Origin: an uncultured Clostridia bacterium
Lineage (GTDB): Bacteria > Bacillota > Clostridia > Peptostreptococcales > Anaerovoracaceae
Length of the DNA stretch: 64,000 nucleotides
Assembly: GCA_938046095.1 (NCBI GenBank)
Contig: CALIXS010000004.1
Location: forward strand, 1 to 64,000
Reading direction: 5' to 3'
Below the pieces are notes generated by a model that saw nothing but the letters and a program-made list of their open reading frames with translations, did not search any database and was not told the DNA's origin. The position numbers were made by a program, and so were the translations under genes. This document shows, one piece after another, positions 15,609 through 24,504 of this stretch. The stretch's first letter is position 1; each line of letters opens with the position of its first letter.

Positions 15609-15963
15609 CCCTGAATATGTCGAGAGCATACTGAAGGGAAAAAAGTTATACGAATACAGAAAGTTTCGCTGCCGCGAAGATGTCGATAAAATCATCATCT
15701 ATGCTACCGCTCCACAGAAGCAGGTTGTCGGTGAGGCAGAAATTGTCGATATTGTGGAAGATGATCTTCTGACTGTCTGGCATCTTACCAAAGAACACTC
15801 TGGCATCACCTACAACTTCTTCAGAAGTTATTACAAAGGAAAGAAAAAGGCCGTCGCCTACCATCTGAAAAACCTGATAATCTATGACGAGCCACTTACA
15901 CTGGAGGATATAGGAGTATCGACAGCTCCGCAGTCCTATCGGTATATATCCGCTACCGTTTAA
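15583..15963 (+). CDS. ASCH-domain protein
   Basis: A 126-residue single-domain protein beginning MCQMLLSINPEYVESILKGK with KLYEYRKFRC soon after, the classic ASCH start in which a strand, the helix and a conserved KxYExR-type segment line the binding cleft. ASCH proteins have a PUA-like fold and act on RNA, ribosomes or modified nucleosides. It overlaps the GNAT gene by 26 bp and is followed by a strong terminator, so it closes the three-gene operon. Its own target is unknown. Confidence 0.85.
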   Translation: MCQMLLSINPEYVESILKGKKLYEYRKFRCREDVDKIIIYATAPQKQVVGEAEIVDIVEDDLLTVWHLTKEHSGITYNFFRSYYKGKKKAVAYHLKNLIIYDEPLTLEDIGVSTAPQSYRYISATV

Positions 15964-15968
15964 ACGAG

Positions 15969-15991
15969 GCACCGGGCAACCGGTGCTTTTT
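15969..15991 (+). terminator. Terminator of the kinase-GNAT-ASCH operon
   Basis: GCACCGG (15969-15975), loop GCAA, CCGGTGC (15980-15986), then five T. It begins five bases after the ASCH stop codon and directly precedes the next promoter. Confidence 0.9.
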
Positions 15992-15993
15992 GC

Positions 15994-16046
15994 TTGACAA
16001 AAGAAAAATCGTTCATTATAATAGTACGCAGATTAGCGAACTCGCT
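15994..16046 (+). promoter_or_regulatory. Promoter and operator of the XRE-ImmA pair
   Basis: TTGACA (15994-15999) and TATAAT (16017-16022) are perfect consensus boxes with a 17-bp spacer. AGCGAACTCGCT (16035-16046), an almost perfect palindrome, lies just after the expected start of transcription, as expected for a repressor operator. The next gene encodes an XRE protein, so autoregulation is likely. Confidence 0.85.
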
Positions 16047-16068
16047 GAATGACGAAAGGAGCAAAATC

Positions 16069-16455
16069 ATGGCAGGAGAATTTGGAGCTTATATCAATGA
16101 AAAGAGAAAGGGTCGCGGTCCAGGCGGCTCTGATATCTTGCTCCGCGATCTTGCGGAAGCTATGGGCAATATGTCGGTATCATATCTCTCTGACATCATC
16201 AAAGGAAGGCGTAATCCACCTGACAAAAAGCTGCTCGACATCATAGCAGATGTCCTGAAGCTTGATGCCGATGAGAAGGATGAAATGTTTGATCTCGCCG
16301 GAAGAGAGCGTGATGAGGCAGCACCGGATCTTCCGGATTACATCATGGACGAGAATATCCCACATGTCCGCACGGCTCTGCGTAAAGCAAAGAAAAAGGG
16401 ACTCGGAGATGAATTTTGGAAGATGATTAACGATGAGATTGATAAGAAGGATTGA
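16069..16455 (+). CDS. XRE-family regulator
   Basis: From the ATG at 16069 (AAAGGAG site; 128 residues) it reads MAGEFGAYINEKRKGRGPGG, a helix-turn-helix domain (LLRDLAEAMGNMSVSYLSDI, then IKGRRNPPDKKLLDIIADVL), and a charged tail. It is paired with an ImmA/IrrE-type protease gene 2 bp downstream. In such pairs the protease cleaves or de-represses its XRE partner after DNA damage or another stress, releasing mobile-element genes. The operator-like palindrome in its leader supports autoregulation. Confidence 0.88.
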   Translation: MAGEFGAYINEKRKGRGPGGSDILLRDLAEAMGNMSVSYLSDIIKGRRNPPDKKLLDIIADVLKLDADEKDEMFDLAGRERDEAAPDLPDYIMDENIPHVRTALRKAKKKGLGDEFWKMINDEIDKKD

Positions 16456-16457
16456 GA

Positions 16458-17039
16458 ATGGGAAATAATTATATTGAACAGAAATCCTTGGTACCTGTGA
16501 TTTCCAAGAGCCAGTTTGATAGTGTCGCAACAGAATTTCTGACTGAATATTGTCCGGAAGCATTGTTGAAGCCAATGGCTGTACCTATCGTTGACATAGC
16601 CAAGAAAAAAATGGGACTTCGGATAATTGCGGAGTACCGTCTGTCCGAAGATTTCAGTATTTACGGTCAAATTTGCTTCACCAGTGGCATGATTCCCATC
16701 TATGATCGTGATGAGGATGAATACAGAGACATCAAGGTCAGGCGAGGTACTATCCTTATAGATCCCGATACCCTTCGGGAGAGAAATATCGGCTGTCTCC
16801 ACAATACCGTTGCGCATGAATGCGTTCATTGGTACAAACACAGGAACTACCATCTTTATAACAGTGGAACTGGAAACCAAAAGGCGATTGCCTACCGATA
16901 TCCTATCATCAAAAGGGATGAGAGGTTTCAAGAAGAATGGGACGACATTGACTGGATGGAATGGCAGGCAAATGGCATAGCACCACGGATTCTGATGCCG
17001 ATTCAAACCTTCGAGACAGCCGTAAACGAAATACAGTAA
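16458..17039 (+). CDS. ImmA/IrrE-family metallopeptidase, C-terminally truncated
   Basis: About 193 residues from the ATG at 16458. HECVH is the zinc-binding HExxH motif, and WMEWQANGIAPRILMP holds the downstream glutamate of this family. These enzymes inactivate XRE repressors; the partner is the preceding gene. The protein stops at ETAVNEIQ, where relatives I remember continue for several tens of residues. The junction with an unrelated 5'-truncated gene begins within 30 bp. The catalytic core is present, but the regulatory tail seems lost. Confidence 0.8.
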   Translation: MGNNYIEQKSLVPVISKSQFDSVATEFLTEYCPEALLKPMAVPIVDIAKKKMGLRIIAEYRLSEDFSIYGQICFTSGMIPIYDRDEDEYRDIKVRRGTILIDPDTLRERNIGCLHNTVAHECVHWYKHRNYHLYNSGTGNQKAIAYRYPIIKRDERFQEEWDDIDWMEWQANGIAPRILMPIQTFETAVNEIQ

Positions 17040-17065
17040 GAAGTAGGCGATGAATCTATACCATC

Positions 17066-17785
17066 ATGGTACATGGTTCTCTGATTGAACAGATTGATCA
17101 GATTATGGAAGTTCTTCATCTCAAATACATGAAGGCTAAAATCACTTATGACGGCATGCAAAGGATTGAACGCTATTTTGTTCCTGATGAGGCATTAAGA
17201 GAAGCTTTACTGAATGCTCTATGTCATAAACAATATGAAAGCGGTATTCCGATTCAGATTAGTGTGTATGAAGACAGACTCTATATTGCCAACTGCGGCA
17301 GACTGCCCGAAAACTGGACAATCGAAAATTTGATGACCAAACATGCTTCGAAGCCACATAATCCCGGAATTGCCAATGTATATTATCTCGCCGGCTTTAT
17401 TGAAAACTGGGGTCGCGGTGTTGAAAAAATATGCAGTGCCTGTAAATCTTACGGCACACCGCTTCCGGAATATACTGTAAATCCCGGTGATATTATGATC
17501 AAATTCACTGCTTCTGAAGACATGCTGATATCTACCTATTTAAAGAGGGTGACTGAGAAGGTGACTGAGAAGGTGACTGAGAAGGTGACTGAGAAAGAGC
17601 AGGAAATTTTATCACTTCTTATCGAAGATCCCGCCTACACTTACTCTGTCTTATCAGATAAGCTTGGTATCAGTCGAAAAACAGTATCGCTACGAATTCA
17701 ATCTTTAAAAAGCAAAGGCATCATTAAACGAATTGGCTCCGATACAAAGGGGTACTGGGATATCAACAACGACTTACTAAAATAG
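17066..17785 (+). pseudogene. AlbA/RecG-like protein, C-terminal fragment
   Basis: The 239-codon frame begins inside a known domain (VHGSLIEQIDQIMEVLHLKY, then IERYFVPDEALREALLNALC), the GHKL-like ATPase half of AlbA_2/RecG-like proteins. It continues with FIENWGRGVEKICSACKSYG and ends in a winged helix. The AlbA_2 half is missing; a matching N-terminal half lies at 2042-2305 on the same strand. A linker of four VTEK repeats precedes the winged helix. No clear ribosome site precedes the first ATG. It could still be expressed as a partial protein, but a broken gene is more likely. Confidence 0.75.
17549..17596 (+). repeat. Four tandem 12-bp repeats (VTEK linker)
   Basis: Four copies of GTGACTGAGAAG (the last ends AAA) lie head to tail within the coding frame, encoding VTEK four times. 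Such repeats vary in number by slippage and would lengthen or shorten a linker without shifting the frame. Confidence 0.95.
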
Positions 17786-17794
17786 TCTTCAAGG

Positions 17795-17820
17795 GGGGCG
17801 GCAACCTGCCGCCCCTCTTT
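17795..17820 (+). terminator. Rho-independent terminator
   Basis: GGGGCGGC (17795-17802) and GCCGCCCC (17808-17815) form an 8-bp stem, followed by TCTTTT. It lies 10 bp after the stop of the AlbA/RecG-like fragment. Confidence 0.9.
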
Positions 17821-17879
17821 TGCTACTGTTTATTTCAGCTTCTTTTTTATCACTCGTATTATTAAGTAAGTCAAGAAGA

Positions 17880-18100
17880 TAAGCTTGATCACATGCCCTG
17901 AGAGGAGCATACGGTATACTGTTCTAAGATGCTGTGGACTGGTGATATTTATCACTACCGCTCAGACGGTTTTTTAGAGTTTCCAGCCACAGTCTCTTTG
18001 TCTGATTGTTGATCAGTTAGATACCTTATGTAGAACGAGTTTACAAGAGCAAAGAGCTCTGTGGATCTGAACAGTATCGAAAATAATACGAGGAGGTACC
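17880..18100 (+). ncRNA. Candidate IS110 bridge RNA region
   Basis: IS110-family elements encode a structured guide (bridge) RNA in the non-coding left end before the transposase. Here the 280 bp before the transposase contain nested helices: CTGTGG-A-CTGG (17932-17942) pairs with CCAGCCACAG (17983-17992). Inside it are GTGAT-ATTT-ATCAC (17942-17955) and ACCG/CGGT (17957-17970). AGAGCTCT lies further on. Limits are approximate and the target- and donor-binding loops have not been assigned. Confidence 0.5.
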
Positions 18101-18103
18101 ATT

Positions 18104-19276
18104 ATGATCTTAGTAGGTATCGATGTGGCAAAAGATAAGCACGATTGCTGCATCACAAACACCGATGGAGAGATGCTTTTCGATATCTTTACCATCGTCA
18201 ACAACAGTGAGGGCTTTGACATCCTGTACGAGAGAATCCGCTCTGTTGCACCGGATCTGTCTAAAGTAAAAGTAGAGCTGGAGGCAACCGGACATTACAG
18301 CTGCAATATTCTCTCATATCTGCTTGACAAGCATCTCACCGCTTATGTCATTAACCCGCTTCACACTAATCTTTATCGCAAAGGATTAAGCCTTCGGAAA
18401 ACAAAGACAGATCGGATTGATTCGAGAGCTATTGCACTTATGCTTCTGACCGATTCGAGCCTGAAACCCTACTCGGTTTCATCATATCACAGAGAAAACT
18501 TGAAGTCTCTGACAAGGTATAGATTTTCCAGAGTTCAGGAACGTTCAAGGCAGAAATCTTCAATCTCAAGGCTTGTTACAATCCTCTTCCCTGAATTATC
18601 ACAGCTTGTTCCTTGCATCCATATATCTTCAATCTATGCCATGCTGGAGGAATTACCGGGCGCTTCATACGTGGCATCTACTCATCTCACCAGGCTGACA
18701 AATATAATTTCAAAAGCTTCCAGAGGGCGATTCGGCAGAGAAATGTCAATCGCGTTTCGTGAGGCTGCTCGAACGTCCATCGGTGCTAAAATCCCAGCAA
18801 AATCGCTGGAACTACGTCATACCATCGCTGATGTACGGGCTATCGAAAGTGAAATAAGAGAGGTGGAAGCCGAAATCCAAAAGCTAATGGACGAGGAAAC
18901 TACCACTATTACATCAGTACCCGGGATCGGTACTCAAATGGGAGCATTCATCCTTGCGGAGATTGGTGAATTTTCAAGGTTTGACTCCCCTGACAAAATA
19001 CTCGCTTTCGCCGGGATGTCACCATCTACATATCAATCCGGAAAGATGATCAGTAGCTATGCACACATGGAAAAACGTGGCTCGCGTTATCTCAGATTCG
19101 CTCTGTTCAATGTCACGAAGTACGTGTGCAATTATGAGCCTGGATTTGCCGCTTATCTGGCTAAAAAGTGAGCCGAAGGCAAACACTATAATGTAGCTAT
19201 ATCGCATGCGGCAAAGCGTCTTGTAAGAATGCTTTACGCCATGGAAACGAACGGCACTCTATACGAAGTAGCATAA
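18104..19276 (+). pseudogene. IS110-family transposase with internal stop
   Basis: The N-terminal DEDD (RuvC-like) domain starts MILVGIDVAKDKHD, with VELEATGHYS and KTKTDRIDSRAIA. The C-terminal Transposase_20 domain has TSVPGIGTQMGAFILAEIG and FAGMSPSTYQSGK with the catalytic serine. A TGA at 19169-19171 interrupts the frame after YLAKK; the frame then continues for 35 codons (AEGKHYNVAISHAAKRLVRM and on) to TAA at 19276. A single base change (CGA to TGA) would explain it. The first 355 residues hold the catalytic motifs, so residual activity cannot be excluded. RBS GAGGAGG precedes the ATG. Confidence 0.88.
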
Positions 19277-19484
19277 ACATAACCATCCTTCATAAATTTT
19301 TCAGGCATCCTCCGGATGTCTATTTGTCGTGCAAGAAAAAGATAATTAAATAACCTCCTCGAAAGTCAGCTAAAATCTCCATTTCAGGGGTTGACATTCT
19401 ATAGTTAGACTCTAATACGCCTCGAAACACTTGGCTGAGTGAGATTCATCTTTTCTGCAATCTCTGTCTGTGATTGAATATTCC

Positions 19485-19544
19485 GCGGTCGCAAGACCGC
19501 TAATCCGGACCAGCGGTACCACCTGTCCATGACAGGTGTACCGC
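19485..19544. repeat. Two strong hairpins between IS110 and istB
   Basis: GCGGTC-GCAA-GACCGC (19485-19500) is a perfect 6-bp hairpin with a GCAA loop. It is followed by GCGGTAC-C-ACCTGT (19513-19526) pairing with ACAGGT-GTACCGC (19532-19544), 13 bp with one bulged C. The second hairpin abuts the left terminal repeat of the IS21 element. They may be part of the IS21 end or a small RNA or terminator for istB. Confidence 0.75.
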
Positions 19545-19565
19545 AAATCCGCAATTGGATACCGT

Positions 19566-20318
19566 TTACTGACCCAACGGATGTGATGAGTAGAATTCCC
19601 GCATATTCTTGTTGCCGAGATTGATGATCTCAGAGTTGTGAACAATGCGATCCAGTATTGCATCAGCGATCACACCTCTGCCTAAGCGTGGATGCCACTC
19701 AGATATCTTGTACTGAGTGCAGAATATCGTAGGCCATTTATCATATCGCTTCTCGAATACTTCCAGGAGATATTTGACCTCCTTTTCGGAAGGTATGTCC
19801 AGAAGCCATTCATCTATGATCAGCACATGATAGTTGGCAAGTTTAGTAACTGTACTGCTGATGCTGCGACCGGTCTGCTAGGCAAGATTGAACATCTCCG
19901 GCAGATCCGACATGCGTATGTATCTGCTGCGGTGAAGGTGCCGGCAGGCTTCCTTCCCGAAAGCGCAGGCCAGATATGTCTTGCCTGTACCTGTGAAACC
20001 ATTGATGCCTATGTTTCTGGGAACTTCTATGAAGCTTCCTGTTGACAGCCAAAGGATCTGGTTCTTGTTCAGATCTCTGCCGTCATAATACAGCGAATGT
20101 ATATCCGCGTTAGGATAACGAAGCTTGCCATAACGCATCAGGCGTTTGGCCCTGTCATTGTTCTTGCGCGTATAGCAATCGTCGATCACCAGATCAAGTC
20201 TCTGGTCGAACGGCATCGAAGCATATTCGCTAACGTGAAGTTCCTGATGATCAAGAGTTTCTATGAATGGTTCGAGGCTGAGTTCGCGGAGCTTACGACG
20301 GGATTCATCACTGATCAT
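19566..20318 (-). pseudogene. istB: IS21 helper ATPase IstB, interrupted by amber stop
   Basis: IstB is the AAA+ helper that selects target DNA and stimulates IstA. The frame from the ATG at 20318 shows INGFTGTGKTYLACAFGKEA (Walker A) and, later, VLIIDEWLLD (Walker B) and the C-terminal helicase-like part. A TAG at 19878-19880 falls between them in the same frame, cutting the protein after ~146 residues. The gene overlaps the istA end by 11 bp, the usual arrangement. Without IstB the element should be immobile unless helped in trans. Confidence 0.88.
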
Positions 20319-21882
20319 TACGATCACCTCCTCCGTAATAGCTTGCTCCACGGACATAGGCTCCTTGCTCCTCAGAGATGCAATGATTCTCTTGAGGCTG
20401 TAGCTTGCTTGAGCGTTCGTGATCGAGGATATCTTGATTGTTACTCAATAAGGCCTTAAGATACTTGTAACGAGGCGAAGTCGTGTTGTTCAACGCGATC
20501 CGGCAAGCATCTTCGAAACGGCTATTTGGATAATGCTTGCTCAGGTTCAGAATGGACAGTGCGGAATTGTAGCCCTGTTCTTTTATCTGAACGCTGCGGA
20601 ACACACGCTCGATCACCTCTCGAGTATATGGACCTATTGTAGATGCCCATGAGAGCATGCGCTCATCATTCATCTCGGGTTTGTTTAACTCATCCGGCAT
20701 GTCTGCGGGATTAGTGGAGTACTTGTTGGTGACATAGTCCGGGAACTTCGGATGGGAAGCTATCCGCTGATGATCGTGGAAAATCTCGACTATGTTTTCT
20801 GTATAACGGACATCGACATGTCTGCCGCGATACATATATGGGACGAAATACCAGTTCTTCTTAAGTGAGATATGGCAGCTCGGATAAACCGCCATGGTCG
20901 CGATCTCATATGGCATCGCTGGTAGTGGTCTCAGATACTCACGTTCCTCAAGGAGGACCTCCCGGCGGCTGTAGGCGCGCTTTTGAAAAGGCTTTGTGTT
21001 GTATGCCTCGAGTTCTCTTGCGACAGCCTCCTTAAGAGCGGGGAAGTCGTGGAATGTTAGATTCCTCAATTTGGCAATTATATCTGTGGAAATATCACCT
21101 ACAGTGCCTTCAGCAGATGCTTTCTGCTTGGGCTTACGAACACCGGCTGGCATGATTGCTGTGACATAGTGAAGTCCCAGAGCTTCATATGCATCGGTAA
21201 GGATGATCTCGCCTTCCTTAGGGTGTTTGAGCACACCAGTCTTGAGATTGTCGCATACCGTGCGGATCGGGACTCCGCCGAACGCCTCATACATGCGGAT
21301 ATGGCATCGCATCCAGGTGTCCATCTTCATGTCCAGCGTAGGCTCGACATACGCATGTCTGCTGTAGGTTAAGCAGGATACGAATAGATATACCTTCGTG
21401 ACTTCGCTTGTATAGCGGTCAACGAGCTTCATGGTCGGGCCGCTCCAGTCGACTTCGCATCGTTCGCCGGGTTTATGTTCGAGATGGTTGGTGATCTCGT
21501 TTGAGACCGTGTACTTACTGTAATCATCACAGAACTTCGAATACCCGACAGGCAGAGTGCCGTTGTTTTTACAACGATCCCGGTACTCTCTCCACAAGAG
21601 TTTAAGTGTTATACCAACACGTTTCAACTCCTTGTGGACATATTCATAGTCCGGCAGTTCATACATGTCTTCAGTGATCATCTTCTCAGGGAAGAAGATG
21701 CGGTAAATGAAATCATCATTAAGATCTTTGATGTCTTCGAAGGAGATAGATTTCTCCCTGGCAATACGCACGACTGCACTTATTGATGTTCGTGACATAT
21801 GCCTAGTCCGGGCGATCTCGGCTTGCGACATGCCGCCCGATTTTAGCTCAAGTATGAGCTTTACATTGATTCTGTTTGCCAT
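20308..21882 (-). CDS. istA: IS21-family transposase IstA
   Basis: A 524-residue DDE transposase. It has an N-terminal HTH (SQAEIARTRHMSRTSISAVV), a catalytic core with ERCEVDWSGPTMKL (first Asp), IRTVCDNLKTGV (second Asp) and a glutamate in KQKASAEGTVGDI, and a C-terminal beta-barrel region. IstA cuts and joins the element ends with IstB. The start at 21882 has an AAAGGAG site. The frame is intact, unlike that of its partner istB. Confidence 0.92.
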   Translation of the reverse strand: MANRINVKLILELKSGGMSQAEIARTRHMSRTSISAVVRIAREKSISFEDIKDLNDDFIYRIFFPEKMITEDMYELPDYEYVHKELKRVGITLKLLWREYRDRCKNNGTLPVGYSKFCDDYSKYTVSNEITNHLEHKPGERCEVDWSGPTMKLVDRYTSEVTKVYLFVSCLTYSRHAYVEPTLDMKMDTWMRCHIRMYEAFGGVPIRTVCDNLKTGVLKHPKEGEIILTDAYEALGLHYVTAIMPAGVRKPKQKASAEGTVGDISTDIIAKLRNLTFHDFPALKEAVARELEAYNTKPFQKRAYSRREVLLEEREYLRPLPAMPYEIATMAVYPSCHISLKKNWYFVPYMYRGRHVDVRYTENIVEIFHDHQRIASHPKFPDYVTNKYSTNPADMPDELNKPEMNDERMLSWASTIGPYTREVIERVFRSVQIKEQGYNSALSILNLSKHYPNSRFEDACRIALNNTTSPRYKYLKALLSNNQDILDHERSSKLQPQENHCISEEQGAYVRGASYYGGGDRNDQ

Positions 21883-22098
21883 GCTTGTGGCTCCTTTCGT
21901 AGAATTTGACCTTTCGGCCTGATTAATTCTACGACAGAATCGGTACGATTATGTGGATCATCGGTACTGACCGGTGGAATATGCGTCAAAACGCCAACGG
22001 TACGCTATGGAATATTCGTGGTATCCTGTTGCGGATTACCGGTATCCCGAGCGCGTAATACTCATCCAATTTTTTTCAATCGTCTTCATATATGTCAC

Positions 22099-22890
22099 CT
22101 AATTCCCTGTGCTACTATATTTTTTTATACCAACTTTCCACAACATTGTTGCAACAAGTACAATTGTCGTTGTTACTGATAATTCCGTAATTACAATATG
22201 ATTACCTATTATTCCAATCTTTTTATCCAGAATATACATGGCTGGATAATAACTCACAAAAGCATATGGAATAGTAAATGTCAGCAATCCTCTAATGCAT
22301 TTGCTATATATGCTCATTGGGTATGTATTAAAATTTCTAAAGCCGTATATCGCTGTATTTACAAGATCGCTGCTCTTTACTATCCAAAATGATGGTATAG
22401 CAAAAATTATCATAATACACGACTGAATACAAATTGCACAAGCGATAAGAATTACTATCTCAAACAACTTATTCATTGAACTTATAGCATTCATTGAATT
22501 TAAAATCCAAATCAGTACTAAAGCAGAGAAACATATATGAAATATAAAAGTTGTGTTAATATTTTTCATCATGTAGTACCAAAAACTACTTAAAGGTTTG
22601 GTTAAATAATAATCGAATGTTCCGCGCTGAATGTGAGTTTCTAATTGTTTACATCCAGAATAAACAAACATACCTGCAAAACCATATGATATAACATTCA
22701 AAATCCACAATAAAAGTATTTCCTTGTATGTCCACCCATCTAAGCTATCTATCTGGTTTAATAGTAATGTAATATTTATAAATGTTACCATATATGCAAA
22801 TAGCTGAATCAAGGTATCATTTATAAAGGATACTCTATACTCAATAACCTCTTTTATCTTTACTTTAAAAAGTTTCCAATAAATAGACAT
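22099..22890 (-). CDS. ABC-2 family exporter permease
   Basis: From the ATG at 22890 (263 residues), just after the stop of the preceding permease, it shows about six hydrophobic segments and no signal peptide. The pattern resembles the COG3694/COG4587-type paired permeases of DUF990-like ABC exporters. With the neighbouring permease and ATPase it would form a heterodimeric inner-membrane exporter. The substrate is unknown. Base composition is very AT-rich compared with the core genome, suggesting recent acquisition. Confidence 0.8.
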   Translation of the reverse strand: MSIYWKLFKVKIKEVIEYRVSFINDTLIQLFAYMVTFINITLLLNQIDSLDGWTYKEILLLWILNVISYGFAGMFVYSGCKQLETHIQRGTFDYYLTKPLSSFWYYMMKNINTTFIFHICFSALVLIWILNSMNAISSMNKLFEIVILIACAICIQSCIMIIFAIPSFWIVKSSDLVNTAIYGFRNFNTYPMSIYSKCIRGLLTFTIPYAFVSYYPAMYILDKKIGIIGNHIVITELSVTTTIVLVATMLWKVGIKKYSSTGN

Positions 22891-22892
22891 CG

Positions 22893-23675
22893 TCAGCCAC
22901 CATAATCCTGAAATTTTGTACATCCCCACTTATACAATATCTGTGAAACAAGCCCTAATACCACGCACCATACCAACTGATGCATGACAACAAATCCAAA
23001 AGACATATCAGATGTACCACAGCCTAAACTAATGGGATAATAGTATAAATATTTGAATGGAAGAACCTCATATATTTTCAATAGCTCATTTGGGATTAAC
23101 CACAATGGAATAATCGACCCTGAAAAAAGTGTTATCGTAGAATCCAATAATATATGTAAGTTCCCAATTGATATCACCCAAAAGCTAAGCATTCCCAAGC
23201 ACATAGATAAAATAAAGTATAATATAATGGCCATAAATCCCGATATTGCAAAGTATACTATGTTTACTGGGAATAGTTTTGAACTATCCACTTCCCCCCG
23301 ATTTAACCACACAAATACTATTAGCATCGGAAATATATTAAATAGCAACCTATAAATACAAGTTCCCATATATTCGCAAAATAGATTTAATCTAAGATCA
23401 ATTGGTTTACAAAAATATATCCCTAACTCACCAGATATTATTTTTTCGCCAAAATACGGTATATAATTTGTGTCATATGCTATAAAAATTGATATGCACG
23501 AACTCAAAATTATATATAATCTCATATTGTAAGTTTCGACTTCATCCATACCAACTGCTTCCCAAATATACATTTGTATCAAATATAATAAAATTGTGTA
23601 TAGAATTTTCGAGTATATCTGAGATTTATATATGCACTCTGTTTTAAATGAATTTTTAACTATGTGGCTATACAT
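22893..23675 (-). CDS. ABC-2 family exporter permease
   Basis: A 260-residue polytopic membrane protein of the same paired-permease type (TNYIPYFGEKIISGELGIYF, then CKPIDLRLNLFCEYMG). The GEKIISGELG segment is typical of the cytosolic loop of these exporters. A GGAG site precedes the ATG at 23675. It lies between the ATPase gene and the second permease with minimal gaps, so the three form one operon. Confidence 0.8.
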   Translation of the reverse strand: MYSHIVKNSFKTECIYKSQIYSKILYTILLYLIQMYIWEAVGMDEVETYNMRLYIILSSCISIFIAYDTNYIPYFGEKIISGELGIYFCKPIDLRLNLFCEYMGTCIYRLLFNIFPMLIVFVWLNRGEVDSSKLFPVNIVYFAISGFMAIILYFILSMCLGMLSFWVISIGNLHILLDSTITLFSGSIIPLWLIPNELLKIYEVLPFKYLYYYPISLGCGTSDMSFGFVVMHQLVWCVVLGLVSQILYKWGCTKFQDYGG

Positions 23676-23691
23676 CTCTTACTCCAATAAT

Positions 23692-24504
23692 TTAATCACC
23701 AAAACTTTTGTATATTTTTCTTAAAACATCTCTTAATTCGACCCGCTCGTCATTTTTTTCAGAAAAATCAGTTTTAAGGCTATCTAAACTATTATCATAA
23801 ACGATGTTTCCTTTGTCGATGATAATAGTTCTTTTGCATAATTCATCAATGTCATTTACATCATGTGTTGTTAAAAATACTGTAGTATTATACTGTTTGT
23901 TGAGATACTTAATGCAATTATGAACCTGCTCCTTGGTAATAATATCCAGTCCTATAGTAGGCTCATCTAGAAAAATAATTTTGGGATTATGTATTAAAGC
24001 AAAACATAAATCCGCCTTCATTCTTTGGCCCAAGCTAAGCTGTCTAACCGGTACATTTATTATGCTTTCTATGTCCAACATTGAATTCAGTACATCATAG
24101 TTTTCTTTATAGTTATATTCATCCAGTCCGTACATTGATTTTGCAATTTTCAAAGAATCTACCACAGGCAAGTCCCACCATAATTGACTCTTTTGCCCCA
24201 ACACCACTGAAATTTCTTTATTTATGGACTTTCTATCTTTACCTTGCGTTTTCCCGTTGATTAAAATTTCTCCAGTTGTCGGCGTTATGATACCTGTTAA
24301 CATTTTAATTGTTGTTGATTTACCTGCGCCGTTTAACCCAAGATATCCTACTATTTCACCTTCACCAACTTGAAAATTAACATTGTTAACTGCTCTTTTT
24401 TCGATATACTTTCTACCCCAGAACCTTCCAAATATTTTTTCTTCGTTCTTATTTTCTATGATCCTAAATATTTTACTTACGTTTTTTACATCTATACTCA
24501 TCAT
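23692..24504 (-). CDS. ABC exporter ATP-binding protein
   Basis: About 270 residues from the ATG at 24504. It shows Walker A LNGAGKST, Q-loop VVLGQKSQLWWDLPV, signature LSLGQRMKADL, Walker B KIIFLDEP and the switch histidine in LTTHDVND. The N-terminal segment up to the P-loop (KNVSKIFRIIENKNEEKIFG) resembles COG4586 ATPases that work with two ABC-2 permeases. It is the first gene of the AT-rich export operon. Upstream in-frame codons to 24573 lack a ribosome site. Confidence 0.88.
   Translation of the reverse strand: MMSIDVKNVSKIFRIIENKNEEKIFGRFWGRKYIEKRAVNNVNFQVGEGEIVGYLGLNGAGKSTTIKMLTGIITPTTGEILINGKTQGKDRKSINKEISVVLGQKSQLWWDLPVVDSLKIAKSMYGLDEYNYKENYDVLNSMLDIESIINVPVRQLSLGQRMKADLCFALIHNPKIIFLDEPTIGLDIITKEQVHNCIKYLNKQYNTTVFLTTHDVNDIDELCKRTIIIDKGNIVYDNSLDSLKTDFSEKNDERVELRDVLRKIYKSFGD

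Larger units (their letters stand above)
19539..22044. mobile_element. IS21-family insertion sequence
   Basis: It contains istA and istB on the minus strand. Terminal inverted sequences are visible: 19539-19563 reads, as reverse complement, GGTATCC-AA-TTGCGGATT-TG-CGGTA, and 22020-22044 reads GGTATCC-TG-TTGCGGATT-AC-CGGTA. IS21 elements carry several such repeats at each end, so the true boundaries may lie somewhat outside these positions. No target duplication was identified. Further copies of GGAATAT and GGTAC words near 21980-22020 fit the multiple-repeat ends. Confidence 0.75.
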
